A stretch of DNA of 64,000 nucleotides from Paraburkholderia elongata (GCF_013177735.1 NZ_WOEZ01000094.1:41489-105488), one strand, 5' to 3'. Shown: positions 47,643 through 56,351, numbered from the stretch's first letter. Notes: generated by a model not told the origin, from the letters alone. Numbers and translations are program-made.

Positions 47643-48058
47643 TCGCCGCTCCAATCGGCGGATGACCCACCGAAGCTCGAAGTTAAATAAGAGAACTCAT
47701 GCAGTGGCGGAACCGTCCCCGTCAAAACGAAGAACGACACCGCAAAAGCGCCGGCCACACCGCCCAGCAGGCCGACGCCTGCCACCGCCGCGCCCGACCA
47801 CCACAAGCGCCGGCGCGGCACGATGGGCCGCCGTACCGGTGCGCTGCCGATGATGCGCTGCTGCAACGCCGCGCTCGGTGGATCGACCTTATCGGCCGCC
47901 AGCCACGCATCGATGCCGGCCGCGTCCGCCAGCACCGTACCGGCCTCGATACGATGTGCCGCGGCCCACGCCTCTCCCGCTGCGCGTTCCTGCTGCGGCC
48001 AGCGGCGTGGATCGGCGCCGTAGGCTTCGACGATCTGATGGAATCTTTCGGGCGTCAT
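47639..48058 (-). CDS. Putative membrane anti-sigma factor
   Basis: 139 residues: a helical cytoplasmic N-terminus (MTPERFHQIVEAYGADPRRW), one membrane segment about 84-112 (WWSGAAVAGVGLLGGVAGAF), and a short periplasmic tail. No HxxxCxxC zinc motif. Overlaps the sigma-factor stop (ATGA), the normal arrangement of ECF sigma and anti-sigma. The role is inferred from position and topology. Confidence 0.72.
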   Translation of the reverse strand: MTPERFHQIVEAYGADPRRWPQQERAAGEAWAAAHRIEAGTVLADAAGIDAWLAADKVDPPSAALQQRIIGSAPVRRPIVPRRRLWWSGAAVAGVGLLGGVAGAFAVSFFVLTGTVPPLHEFSYLTSSFGGSSADWSGE

Positions 48059-48615
48059 GACTTGTCCTTGCTAAGGCCGCTGCCGGCCAGTTGGGCGCGC
48101 AGATTGCGGCGCGCACGTGCCAGCAGACTTTCCAGGGCATCGACCGTGATGCCCATCAGGGCGGCAGCGTCGATGTTCGACATCTCCTGGTAATAATTGA
48201 GCACCAGCGCCTCGCGCTGTCGTGCCGGCAATGCGGCGAGCGCCTCGCGCACGCGCTCATCTTGGGCGCGCGCTTCGAGGGTGGCGTCGGGCAATGCGGC
48301 AGGGTCGATCTCGTCAGGCAGGTCGTCGTGCGGGACTTCGCGGCGGCCGCGCAACCGGTCATAGCAAAGATTGAGCGCGACGCGATGCACCCACGTATCG
48401 ACCTTCGCCTCGCCTTCCCGCCAGCGCGAAGCCTGTTTCCAGATCCGCACGAAAACCTCCTGCGCCACGTCTTCCGCTTCCATGCGATCGCCCAGCATGC
48501 GCGTGGCGAGTGCGAGCAGACGCGGCAGCTTGCGCGCGACGAGCGAGCGGACAGCGGCCGGGTCTTGCCGGGCAACCCCCTCCAGCAGTTCCGCATCGGG
48601 ATCGCGTTCGCTCAA
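48055..48615 (-). CDS. ECF-type RNA polymerase sigma factor
   Basis: 186 residues from TTG at 48615, with GGAG 9 bp upstream (a longer start through upstream sequence is not protein-like). Sigma region 2 (LLALATRMLGDRMEAEDVAQ, EVFVRIWKQASRWREG) and region 4 (ALAALPARQREALVLNYYQE, ALMGITVDALESLLARARRN) are clear. It directs polymerase to promoters of an envelope-stress-like regulon and heads the operon sigma, anti-sigma, periplasmic sensor, DUF1800, DUF1501. Confidence 0.92.
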   Translation of the reverse strand: MSERDPDAELLEGVARQDPAAVRSLVARKLPRLLALATRMLGDRMEAEDVAQEVFVRIWKQASRWREGEAKVDTWVHRVALNLCYDRLRGRREVPHDDLPDEIDPAALPDATLEARAQDERVREALAALPARQREALVLNYYQEMSNIDAAALMGITVDALESLLARARRNLRAQLAGSGLSKDKS

Positions 48616-48737
48616 GGCATGCGGCTCCACAGCGCGCGCAAGATGCGTAGCGCGGATCGATTGGTTGTGCGCGCACCGGTTCGAACGGCGCGCACCGGAC
48701 GGAGTGCGGCGTGCATTGCAATCAATATACTCAACGT

Positions 48738-49058
48738 TCAGGCCCAATGCCCTTCGACCCACCGCCAGTTCGGGCCGCGCTGCACCCAATGCCCCGGCAC
48801 CCAGCGATAACCGACGCGAACCGGTTGCCAGTGGCCGGGCACCCACACATAACGGCCGTGGTCCCAACGCCAGCGGCCCTGATCCCAGACGTACCCTGCA
48901 CGCGGCGCCGGCATCACTTCGACGCGCGGCGGCGGCGGCGCCATCGGCGCGACGATCACCGCCTGCGCGAAGGCAGGCGCGGCCGTCAACGCGGCGGCGC
49001 ACGTGATCGCTGCAGCAAGCACGGAAGTCAGAAGGCGGACCGGTTTGGTCGATGTCAT
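48738..49058 (-). CDS. Exported YXWGXW-like repeat protein
   Basis: 106 residues from the ATG at 49058 (GGGAGAA upstream). Signal peptide ends APAFA; then a Pro-rich stretch and Trp/Gly/His repeats (GYVWDQGRWRWDHGRYVWVP, RYVWVPGHWQP, WVPGHW). Similar YXWGXW-repeat proteins are common in beta- and gammaproteobacteria; function unknown. It lies 122 bp upstream of the ECF sigma gene on the same strand and could be a target of that sigma. Confidence 0.8.
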   Translation of the reverse strand: MTSTKPVRLLTSVLAAAITCAAALTAAPAFAQAVIVAPMAPPPPRVEVMPAPRAGYVWDQGRWRWDHGRYVWVPGHWQPVRVGYRWVPGHWVQRGPNWRWVEGHWA

Positions 49059-49449
49059 GCTGGTTTCTCCCATAAGAGCCGAAGCCACAAGCGGCTCCGT
49101 TTCTTCTTGAACGCAGCAACCGGAAAAATCCGTCGCTTTGATTTGCATTGAAAGAAGCGAGCTGGGGCCTGCGAGTCGTGACGGACAGAACCGCCTTCAC
49201 ATTGCGGGCCCGCGAAAGCAGAACGACAGCAAACGTTATTGAAACGGGCGGAAATAGATAAGAAACGTAATGTTCGCACCCTCGAAGCTTAATCAGCAGA
49301 CGATTGCGTTTATGAAAACGCTGAGTGACGGGTACAAGGCCGCAGGGTCCTGACTCTCACAGGAGGCAGTCACATAGCCTTTGCGCGGCGCTACGCGAGC
49401 CGGTGAGTTATCCTTGCCGGTTCCGCGACTTCTATCCGTACCCTGCCCG
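49059..49449. other. Divergent intergenic region
   Basis: 391 bp between the YXWGXW-like gene (left) and the HAD gene (right). It must hold both promoters; I found no frame or clear operator. Confidence 0.5.
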
Positions 49450-50142
49450 ATGGCTGATTTCCCTTTCGACGCCGTACTCTTCGACTGCGACGGCGTGCTC
49501 GTCGACTCCGAACCCATCACCAACTGCGTGCTGACCGAGATGCTCGGCGAGTTGGGCTGGCAATTGAGCGTCGAAGAGGCGATGCGCATTTTTGTCGGCA
49601 AGGCCGTCAAGGATGAAGCGGCACTCATTGAAGCGCGCACCGGCTTCGCAATTACCACGGATTGGCTCATGCAGTTTCGTACGCGCCGTAATGAGGCGCT
49701 CGATCGCGAGCTGGTGGCGATTGATGGCGCGGCGTCGGCCGTGCGCGCGCTTTACGCGACACTCGACGGACGTATTGCCGTTGCGTCGGGCGCCGATCGC
49801 ATCAAGGTGGAATTACAACTGGCCAAGGCCGGCATTCTCGACTGCTTCGAGGGGCGCATCTTCAGCGGCCACGAAACACCGCGCAACAAGCCCTATCCCG
49901 ATGTCTACCTCGCCGCGGCAGCGGGCTTGGGTGTGAACTCGCAACGTTGCGCGGTCGTGGATGACACCGTCACAGGCGTGACTGCAGGTGTGGCCAGCGG
50001 CGCCACGGTGTTGGGCTATTGCCCGAAAGAACTGAGCCACAGCAGTGCCACTGCCTTGCATGGCGCGGGCGCGGTTCACGTCTTTCGGGACATGGCCGAA
50101 TTGCCCGCCCTGCTCACCGGATGGCGCGGCGTGCGGGGTTGA
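49450..50142 (+). CDS. HAD-superfamily hydrolase (phosphatase/phosphoglucomutase type)
   Basis: 230 residues. Motif I DCDGVLVDSEP (nucleophile Asp), motif II VASGA, motif III Lys in NKPYPDVYLAAA, motif IV VVDDTVTGVTAG: the subfamily I cap HADs such as YieH, Gph and beta-phosphoglucomutase. Acts on a small phosphorylated metabolite; the substrate is not decided. Single gene; the start MADFPFDAVLFDCDG is the family start although the ribosome site is weak. Confidence 0.9.
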   Translation: MADFPFDAVLFDCDGVLVDSEPITNCVLTEMLGELGWQLSVEEAMRIFVGKAVKDEAALIEARTGFAITTDWLMQFRTRRNEALDRELVAIDGAASAVRALYATLDGRIAVASGADRIKVELQLAKAGILDCFEGRIFSGHETPRNKPYPDVYLAAAAGLGVNSQRCAVVDDTVTGVTAGVASGATVLGYCPKELSHSSATALHGAGAVHVFRDMAELPALLTGWRGVRG

Positions 50143-50419
50143 GGGCACGCGCGGTGACTCGAACACAGGATCGATCGGTACGCGATATCCCGCCGCGAGG
50201 GGGGGGGTAGTCTCGTTCGCCATAACGGGTGTAGCTGTTGGCAGCGCACCGACGTCGCAACGTCGCGAGTCGGTCTATCCCAACCACCTTGCGCGCGCAA
50301 GATCGGCGCATGTGGACGGCACGCCGCTTTGCGGTGGATGGCATGGTGTGTGCAATTGGAACGAATGAGCGCGGCGATGTCCGGGCTCGCTGCCAATCCA
50401 AACTTACCGGAGGTCCACC

Positions 50420-50671
50420 ATGAAAGGGCTCGTTCTCAAAGATTTGCCCTGCGCCGATGAACTCGGCCAGCCAGCGTTGCAGTCCGTACTCGGCGGCACC
50501 GCCTACCTCACGCGGGAACCACCTTCTGTTTGCCCTGGCGGGATGATGCCGCCCATTGTCATTCGGCGCGGCTGGGATCTGTGTCCGCCGGTTGATTGGG
50601 GTAGTGGGCCCGTCCTTTTGCCATTCGGCAAGCCGCCTTCGCATGATAAACCGGGGGTGGTGCCGGTTTAG
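50420..50671 (+). CDS. Small peptide with double-glycine leader (orphan)
   Basis: 83 residues with a strong ribosome site (CCGGAGGTCCACC-ATG). The N-terminus MKGLVLKDLPCADELGQPAL continues QSVLGG, resembling double-glycine leaders of exported peptides (KDLP...ELD...AVxGG type seen in proteobacteria). The 57-residue part after GG is Pro/Gly-rich with two Cys (PPSVCPGGMMPP, WDLCPPVDWGSG). No C39 peptidase, ABC exporter or modifying enzyme is nearby, so processing would be in trans. Assignment as a secreted or modified peptide is inference; it could be a plain hypothetical protein. Confidence 0.6.
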   Translation: MKGLVLKDLPCADELGQPALQSVLGGTAYLTREPPSVCPGGMMPPIVIRRGWDLCPPVDWGSGPVLLPFGKPPSHDKPGVVPV

Positions 50672-50689
50672 GCCACGAACATGGGCAGG

Positions 50690-50756
50690 TGGGAGCAGAA
50701 GAGCCAACCTGCTCCCATTGCGTGGCGGCGCATGGGAATAGGCAACGCCGCCACGC
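50690..50756. terminator. Two consecutive hairpins after the GG-leader gene
   Basis: First TGGGAGCAG / CTGCTCCCA (50690-50717, 10-nt loop), then GCGTGGCGGCG / CGCCGCCACGC (50720-50756, 15-nt loop). They lie between the rightward peptide gene and the leftward cysS stop and probably end both transcripts. Confidence 0.6.
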
Positions 50757-50766
50757 CCTGATAGTG

Positions 50767-52152
50767 CTATTGCGCCTTATCGAGCCGACGCAGTACCTGC
50801 CCACTCGAACTGTCTTCAACATGCCAGCCCGCGGCTCTTAAGTGGTCACGCAGACGGTCGGCCTCGTTCCAGTCTTTGGCCGCGCGGGCTTTTTCACGCT
50901 CATCGGCGAGAAGCGCGATATCGGCGGGAATCGACGTCACGCCCTCCTTCCAGTCGGCAAGCCGGAGTCCGAGCACAGCGTCGAAGCAATCGACTGTCGC
51001 CCGCCGCGTCGCCGCTGGAAGATCGCTTCTCACCACATCCCACAGCACGGCAAGCGCACGCGGCAGATTCAGATCCTGATCGACCTCGACCTTGAAACGA
51101 TCGACACAATTCGCATCGGGCATGCCGCCTTCCGGCCATTGCACATAAGCTCTGCGCAAACGGTCCAACGCGGATTGCGCAGCGTCCAGTGCGTCCACAT
51201 TGAAACGCAAGCTGCTCCGGTAATGCGCGCTCAGGCATAGGTAACGATACGCAAGCGGATCGATGCCGCGTTCGGTCAACGTCTGCAAGCGCACGAAGTC
51301 GCCGCCCGACTTCGACATCTTGCCGGCGTCCAGTGTGAGGAAATGGCCATGCATCCAGAAGTTCGCCAGGCGTGTTCCATGGCGTGCCTGAGTCTGTGCG
51401 ATTTCATTACTGTGATGCACGGCGATGTGATCTTCTCCGCCGCAATGAATGTCGAACCACGGGCTCAAGTATTTCGCCGACATTGCCGAGCATTCGATAT
51501 GCCAACCGGGAAAGCCCCGGCCCCATGGGCTATCCCACTCCATTTGCCGCAGGGTATCCGGTGGACTGAATTTCCACAGCGCGAAATCCGTCGCCTGTTG
51601 CTTCTCTCCCAGTGCAACACGTTTTCCGGCCTGTAGGCCCGCTACATCGAGACGTGCGAGAAAACCGTAATCGTCCTGCTTGCTCGTGTCGAAGTAGATG
51701 CCGTCGGCCGTCCGGTATGTGTAACCGTTACGCTCGAGCTCGGCAATGAAGTCGATCTGTTCGGCGATGTGATCGGTCGCGCGACACCACAGGGAGGGCT
51801 CGAGCAGGTTCAGCGCGCGCCAGTCGCTCATGAAAGCCGCTGTATAGCGTTCCGCGATCGCCCATGCCGATTCACCGGTGCGCCGGCTGCCCTTCTCCAT
51901 TTTGTCTTCGCCTTCATCGGCATCGGAGACCAGATGACCCACGTCAGTGATATTGACGACATGCCGCACGGTGTAGCCGTTCAACGCCAGCACGCGTCGC
52001 AGCACGTCTTCGAAAATGTACGTTCGAAGGTTACCGATATGCGCGTGGTCGTACACGGTGGGCCCGCAGCAATACAGGCCCACGTGGTCCGCTTGAATCG
52101 GCGTGAAAGCGCGTAAGGTGCGCGACCAGGTGTCGTACAGGACGAGCGGCAT
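50767..52152 (-). CDS. cysS: Cysteinyl-tRNA synthetase
   Basis: 461 residues, class I synthetase. HIGN at 38-41, zinc ligands including the Cys of YCCGPTVY and the GWHIECSAM / HCGGEDH region, KMSKS in DAGKMSKSGGDF, and the C-terminal DALR-like helical domain. It charges tRNA-Cys in the cytoplasm. The start MPLVLYDTWSRTL at 52152 follows AGGAA. The leader carries a Cys-rich mini-gene and an intrinsic terminator, so cysteine supply should tune it. Many Burkholderia carry two cysS copies; whether this is the main one cannot be told here. Confidence 0.94.
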   Translation of the reverse strand: MPLVLYDTWSRTLRAFTPIQADHVGLYCCGPTVYDHAHIGNLRTYIFEDVLRRVLALNGYTVRHVVNITDVGHLVSDADEGEDKMEKGSRRTGESAWAIAERYTAAFMSDWRALNLLEPSLWCRATDHIAEQIDFIAELERNGYTYRTADGIYFDTSKQDDYGFLARLDVAGLQAGKRVALGEKQQATDFALWKFSPPDTLRQMEWDSPWGRGFPGWHIECSAMSAKYLSPWFDIHCGGEDHIAVHHSNEIAQTQARHGTRLANFWMHGHFLTLDAGKMSKSGGDFVRLQTLTERGIDPLAYRYLCLSAHYRSSLRFNVDALDAAQSALDRLRRAYVQWPEGGMPDANCVDRFKVEVDQDLNLPRALAVLWDVVRSDLPAATRRATVDCFDAVLGLRLADWKEGVTSIPADIALLADEREKARAAKDWNEADRLRDHLRAAGWHVEDSSSGQVLRRLDKAQ

Positions 52153-52202
52153 GTGGATTCCTGTGGTGTTAAGCGTGTAAGAAAGCTGGAACGAAAGGAC
52201 CA

Positions 52203-52236
52203 AAACAAAAAAGCCACCGGTCTTGTGACGGGTGGC
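52203..52236 (-). terminator. Leader terminator (attenuator) of cysS
   Basis: Minus strand GCCACC-c-GTC-acaa-GAC-c-GGTGGC followed by TTTTTTGTTTTG, a good intrinsic terminator lying between the leader peptide stop (33 bp away) and the cysS start (51 bp away). Its place in the 5' leader fits transcription attenuation. Confidence 0.8.
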
Positions 52237-52268
52237 CTCAGGGATACGAACATGTACAGATCGACTCG

Positions 52269-52346
52269 CTAGACGCAAGCTCCCCTTGGCAGGCTGCAAC
52301 AGCATGCGTGCAAAGAATGCGAACGGGAATGGATAGAAGCGGTCAT
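52269..52346 (-). CDS. Cysteine-codon leader peptide of cysS
   Basis: 25 codons, starting MTASIHSRSHSL and ending HACCCSLPRGACV: three consecutive Cys codons (TGC TGT TGC) plus one more near the stop, 33 bp before an intrinsic terminator and then cysS. This is the pattern of amino-acid-biosynthesis leader peptides: ribosome stalling at Cys codons when charged tRNA-Cys is scarce would favour read-through. The ribosome site is weak, and the antiterminator pairing was not proven. Confidence 0.65.
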   Translation of the reverse strand: MTASIHSRSHSLHACCCSLPRGACV

Positions 52347-52430
52347 GGAAACGATGCTAACGCGTGTTTCGAGGCGGGTCAATCGCGAATGGCGGCGCTG
52401 TGTCCGGATAGTGCGCCTTCGGAATGCATG

Positions 52431-52465
52431 AAAAAAACCCCGCAAGACTTTCACCTTGCGGGGTT
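52431..52465 (-). terminator. Terminator of the cyo operon
   Basis: Minus strand AACCCCGCAAG-8 nt-CTTGCGGGGTT then a further run of T (seven T in all): a strong intrinsic terminator 27 bp after cyoD. On the plus strand it also ends in a short T run. Confidence 0.92.
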
Positions 52466-52491
52466 TTCTCTCGACCTGCGACGTTTTCCGC

Positions 52492-52848
52492 CTAGCGGGA
52501 CATCATGTGCATGCTGACGTTATGCATGATCCACAACGAGCCGACGATCAGAATCACGGCCGTGAGCACCGTAAAGCCGAACGCCATGACGTTCCAGCGC
52601 TGTGCCGACGACGCATTCATGTGCAGGAAGAAAATCAGATGCACAACGATCTGCACGAACGCGAGGCCCGCGATCGCGAGCAAGGCGGTTTCGCCCGTCA
52701 ACGTGCCGGTCAGCACGAGGCCGAACGCCGCGGCGGTCAACACGACGGAGAGAATGAAACCCGCCGTATAGCTGCCGATGCTGCCGTGACTTTCACCCCC
52801 GTGTCCTTCGTCCGAGTGCGCCAGGTGTGAGTGATGGCTATGGTCCAT
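52492..52848 (-). CDS. cyoD: Cytochrome bo3 ubiquinol oxidase subunit IV
   Basis: 118 residues, three membrane helices (GFILSVVLTAAAFGLVLTGT; LLAIAGLAFVQIVVHLIFFL; FTVLTAVILIVGSLWIMHNV), a His-rich N-terminus. Small assembly subunit of the bo3 oxidase. Directly follows cyoC with no gap and is last of cyoABCD, before the terminator. Confidence 0.94.
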   Translation of the reverse strand: MDHSHHSHLAHSDEGHGGESHGSIGSYTAGFILSVVLTAAAFGLVLTGTLTGETALLAIAGLAFVQIVVHLIFFLHMNASSAQRWNVMAFGFTVLTAVILIVGSLWIMHNVSMHMMSR

Positions 52849-53454
52849 TTAGATCACGCTCGCAAGATAGACAAAGGTGAAGACGCCGATCCACACGACG
52901 TCCAGAAAGTGCCAGAAAAGGCTCAGGCACGTCAGGCGAATCATGTCGCGTTCGGTCAGATCGCGATGACGCATCACCTGAATCGCGAGCACCGTCATCC
53001 AGATCAGGCCGCACGTCACGTGCAAACCGTGCGTGCCGACCAGCGTAAAGAACGACGACAGGAACGCGCTACGGCTCGGGCCGGCGCCCACTGCGATCAG
53101 GTGCGAGAACTCGCGCATTTCCAGCACGAGGAACGCAAGACCCAGCAGGAACGTCACGCCGAGCCAGAACAGCAGCACGCCCTTCCTGTTCTTATGCGCG
53201 CCCAGCATCGCGAAGCCGTACGTAATGCTGCTCAGCAGCAGCATCGACGTTTCGAGCGCGACACCCGGAATCTCGAACAGATCCTTACCGCTCGGACCAC
53301 CCGCGAACTGGTGGCCCATCACCGCGAACACGGCGAACAGCGCGGCAAAGATGATGCAGTCGGTCATCAGGTACAGCCAGAAACCGAATACCGATTGCGA
53401 CGGCACATGATCCGGCGCGAGATGCGGTTGGACCGCAATAGTCTTCTGTAGCAT
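52849..53454 (-). CDS. cyoC: Cytochrome bo3 ubiquinol oxidase subunit III
   Basis: 201 residues, five membrane helices, COX3 family (FGFWLYLMTDCIIFAALFAV, GTHGLHVTCGLIWMTVLAIQ). Stabilises subunit I. Its ATG overlaps the cyoB stop by one base (TGATG). Confidence 0.95.
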   Translation of the reverse strand: MLQKTIAVQPHLAPDHVPSQSVFGFWLYLMTDCIIFAALFAVFAVMGHQFAGGPSGKDLFEIPGVALETSMLLLSSITYGFAMLGAHKNRKGVLLFWLGVTFLLGLAFLVLEMREFSHLIAVGAGPSRSAFLSSFFTLVGTHGLHVTCGLIWMTVLAIQVMRHRDLTERDMIRLTCLSLFWHFLDVVWIGVFTFVYLASVI

Positions 53455-55442
53455 CAGTCCACCTCTACCGCAATGTGGGCACCAGCGCCGGCGCGCTTTT
53501 CTTCAATCAACGCAACCGTGTCGGCCGGGATGTAATAGCCGTCGTTATCCTGGAAGCTATAGACGATCACCGTGCCGATTGCACCGACCAGGCCGACGAT
53601 CGCAAGCCACCAGATGTGCCATACACCGGCAAAGCCGAGCGCCAGTGAGAACAGCCCCACCAACAGACCCGCTGACGTATTCGACGGCATATGAATGTCG
53701 CGATACACCGGCTCTGTTTGCTGCGTTTTACGCGACTTCATGTCGGTAAACGCGTCCAGCTTGCGCACAGTCGGGATAATCGCGAAGTTGTACACCGGCG
53801 GCGGCGAGCTCATCGCCCATTCCAGCGTATGACCGTTCCACGGATCGCCAGAGACGTCGCGATTTTGCGGCAGATTGCGGTCGCGGATACTGACGTACAG
53901 CTGCGCCAGCTGGCAAGCAATGCCGATAGCGATCAGCCCTGCGCCGAACGCAGCGAGAATCAGCCACGGATGCCATGCCGGATTGTCGTAATGGTTCAGA
54001 CGGCGCGTCATGCCCATGAAGCCGAGCACATACAGCGGCATGAACGCGACATAGAAACCGACCAGCCAGAACCAGAACGCGGCCTTGCCGAGTTTCTCGT
54101 TCAGCTTGAAACCAAACGCTTTCGGGAACCAGTAGTTGAAACCGGCCAGATAACCGAACAGCACGCCACCGATGATCACGTTGTGAAAGTGCGCGATCAG
54201 GAACAGGCTGTTGTGCAGCACGAAGTCCGCGCCCGGGATCGCCATCATCACGCCGGTCATACCGCCGATCGTGAACGTGATCATGAAGCCGATCGTCCAC
54301 AGCACGGGCGTGGTGAATTCCAGACGGCCTTTGTAGATAGTGAACAGCCAGTTGAACACTTTCACGCCGGTCGGAATCGCAATCACCATCGTCGCGATAC
54401 CAAAGAACGCGTTGACGTCAGCGCCCGAACCCATCGTGAAGAAGTGGTGCAGCCACACGAGGAACGACAGCACCATGATCGCGCAGGTCGCCCACACCAT
54501 CGTCTTATAGCCGAACAGCGGCTTCTTGGCGAAGGTGGCCACGACTTCCGAGAAGATACCGAACGCCGGCAGGATCAGGATGTACACCTCGGGGTGACCC
54601 CATGCCCAGATCATGTTCACGTACAGCATGGCGTTGCCGCCCCCGTCATTCGTGAAGAAGTGCATGCCGAGGTAGCGGTCCAGCCCGAGCAACGCGAGCG
54701 TCACGGTCAGGATCGGGAACGACGCCATGATCAGCACGTTGGTGCAGAGCGCAGTCCACGTGAACACCGGCATCTTCATGAAGGTCATGCCCGGGGCGCG
54801 CATCTTCACGATGGTCGCGAAGAAGTTCACGCCGGTGAGCAAGGTGCCTATACCGGAGAGCTGCAAACTCCATAGGTAATAGTCGACCCCAACACCCGGA
54901 CTGAACTGCAATTCCGACAGCGGCGGATAAGCCAGCCAGCCCGTTTGCGCGAACTCACCGATCACCAGCGACACGTTGATCAGAATCGCGCTGACCGCGG
55001 TCATCCAGAAGCTCAACGAGTTAATGAACGGGAACGCAACGTCGCGCGCGCCGATCTGCAGCGGCACAATCAGGTTCATCAGGCCGATCATGAACGCCAT
55101 CGCCATGAAGAAAATCATGATGACGCCGTGTGCCGTGAACACCTGGTCGTAGTGATGCGGTGGCAGATAACCTGGGCTCATGTTGCCGAGCGCCTGTTGC
55201 AGACGCATCATGATCGCGTCCGAGAAGCCGCGCAGCAGCATGATCATCGCAACGATGATGTACATGATGCCGAGCTTCTTATGGTCGACAGAGGTCAGCC
55301 ATTCCGTCCACAGGTAGCGCCATTTGCCGAGATATGTAACCGTGCCGAGCACGGCCAGCCCGACGAGCGCCATGAAGATGCCCGCACCGACGATGATTGG
55401 CTCGTGATACGGAATCGCATCGAGCGTAAGTTTTCCGAACAT
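53454..55442 (-). CDS. cyoB: Cytochrome bo3 ubiquinol oxidase subunit I
   Basis: 662 residues, the heme-copper oxidase catalytic subunit. Heme and CuB ligands are visible: His in TAHGVIMIFFMAM, the WGHPEVYIL motif with the His-Tyr cross-link pair, HH in VWLHHFFTMG, and the two His in AHFHNVIIGG. It reduces O2 to water with electrons from ubiquinol and pumps protons across the inner membrane. Three bp separate it from cyoA. Confidence 0.97.
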   Translation of the reverse strand: MFGKLTLDAIPYHEPIIVGAGIFMALVGLAVLGTVTYLGKWRYLWTEWLTSVDHKKLGIMYIIVAMIMLLRGFSDAIMMRLQQALGNMSPGYLPPHHYDQVFTAHGVIMIFFMAMAFMIGLMNLIVPLQIGARDVAFPFINSLSFWMTAVSAILINVSLVIGEFAQTGWLAYPPLSELQFSPGVGVDYYLWSLQLSGIGTLLTGVNFFATIVKMRAPGMTFMKMPVFTWTALCTNVLIMASFPILTVTLALLGLDRYLGMHFFTNDGGGNAMLYVNMIWAWGHPEVYILILPAFGIFSEVVATFAKKPLFGYKTMVWATCAIMVLSFLVWLHHFFTMGSGADVNAFFGIATMVIAIPTGVKVFNWLFTIYKGRLEFTTPVLWTIGFMITFTIGGMTGVMMAIPGADFVLHNSLFLIAHFHNVIIGGVLFGYLAGFNYWFPKAFGFKLNEKLGKAAFWFWLVGFYVAFMPLYVLGFMGMTRRLNHYDNPAWHPWLILAAFGAGLIAIGIACQLAQLYVSIRDRNLPQNRDVSGDPWNGHTLEWAMSSPPPVYNFAIIPTVRKLDAFTDMKSRKTQQTEPVYRDIHMPSNTSAGLLVGLFSLALGFAGVWHIWWLAIVGLVGAIGTVIVYSFQDNDGYYIPADTVALIEEKRAGAGAHIAVEVD

Positions 55443-55445
55443 GCG

Positions 55446-56351
55446 TTACCCCTTACCCTTAGGCGCACAGTTAGCGTCTTTCATGTTGTCGAGGACGTTA
55501 CCGTTGTTGTATCGGGCAATGATGTTGTGAAAGAGCTTCGGATCGACCGAGGAGAAGTACCGCACTGGCTCCTTCTCCGTAGGCGCCGATACCGCGTGGT
55601 AGCGGTCCATGTCGAGACGGTCGGACGAGCCGCGTACTTTGGCGACCCACGCATTGAACTCTTCAGGCGACGTGGCGAGTGCGCGGAACTTCATATCCGA
55701 GAAACCCTTGCCGCTGAAATTCGCCGCGGTGCCGGCGTAGTTGCCGGCTTCGTCGGCCATCAGGTGCAGACGCGTTTGCATACCCGCCATTGCGTAGATC
55801 TGGCCGCCGAGCTGCGGAATGAAGAATGAGTTCATCACCGTGTCGGACGTGATGACGAAGTTCACCGGCGTGCCGACCGGGAACGCCAGCTGGTTCACCG
55901 ATGCAATGCCGAGGTCCGGATAGATGAAGAGCCACTTCCAGTCGAGCGCGACGACTTCGACGTTGATCGGCTTCACCTGCGACTCGAGCGGCTTATACGG
56001 ATCGAGCTCATGCGTGCTCTTCCACGTCAGCACGGCGAGGAACAGAATGATCAGCGTCGGAATCGTCCAGATGGCGATTTCGATACCGGTCGAATGCACC
56101 CAGCCCGGACGGTATTCGGCGTTCTTGTTCGAAGCGCGATAGCGCCATGCGAACAGCAGCGTGAGCGCGATAACCGGAACGACCACGATCAGCATGGCCC
56201 AGGTCGACGTGGCAATCAGCTCACGTTCCGCCAGACCCACACTCCCCTTCGGATTCAAAATATCGAGGTTGCTGCAACCCGAGAGCAACAACATGAGGCC
56301 GGCGGAAAGGAAACCTGTCGACCCTCGCAGAGTCTTTCCTTTCATATCCAT
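55446..56351 (-). CDS. cyoA: Cytochrome bo3 ubiquinol oxidase subunit II
   Basis: 301 residues from the ATG at 56351 (AGAAGGGCA upstream). Lipoprotein signal with lipobox LSGC at about residue 26, two membrane helices, then a COX2-like cupredoxin domain without CuA ligands (ALDWKWLFIYPDLGIA, FFIPQLGGQIYAMAGM), as expected for quinol oxidases, ending with a COX_ARM segment. First gene of cyoABCD; an inverted repeat overlaps its promoter region. Confidence 0.96.
   Translation of the reverse strand: MDMKGKTLRGSTGFLSAGLMLLLSGCSNLDILNPKGSVGLAERELIATSTWAMLIVVVPVIALTLLFAWRYRASNKNAEYRPGWVHSTGIEIAIWTIPTLIILFLAVLTWKSTHELDPYKPLESQVKPINVEVVALDWKWLFIYPDLGIASVNQLAFPVGTPVNFVITSDTVMNSFFIPQLGGQIYAMAGMQTRLHLMADEAGNYAGTAANFSGKGFSDMKFRALATSPEEFNAWVAKVRGSSDRLDMDRYHAVSAPTEKEPVRYFSSVDPKLFHNIIARYNNGNVLDNMKDANCAPKGKG

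Noticed and set aside
53691..54875. Plus-strand open frame of 394 codons
   Set aside because: Antisense to cyoB, rich in His/Arg/Glu, no family.
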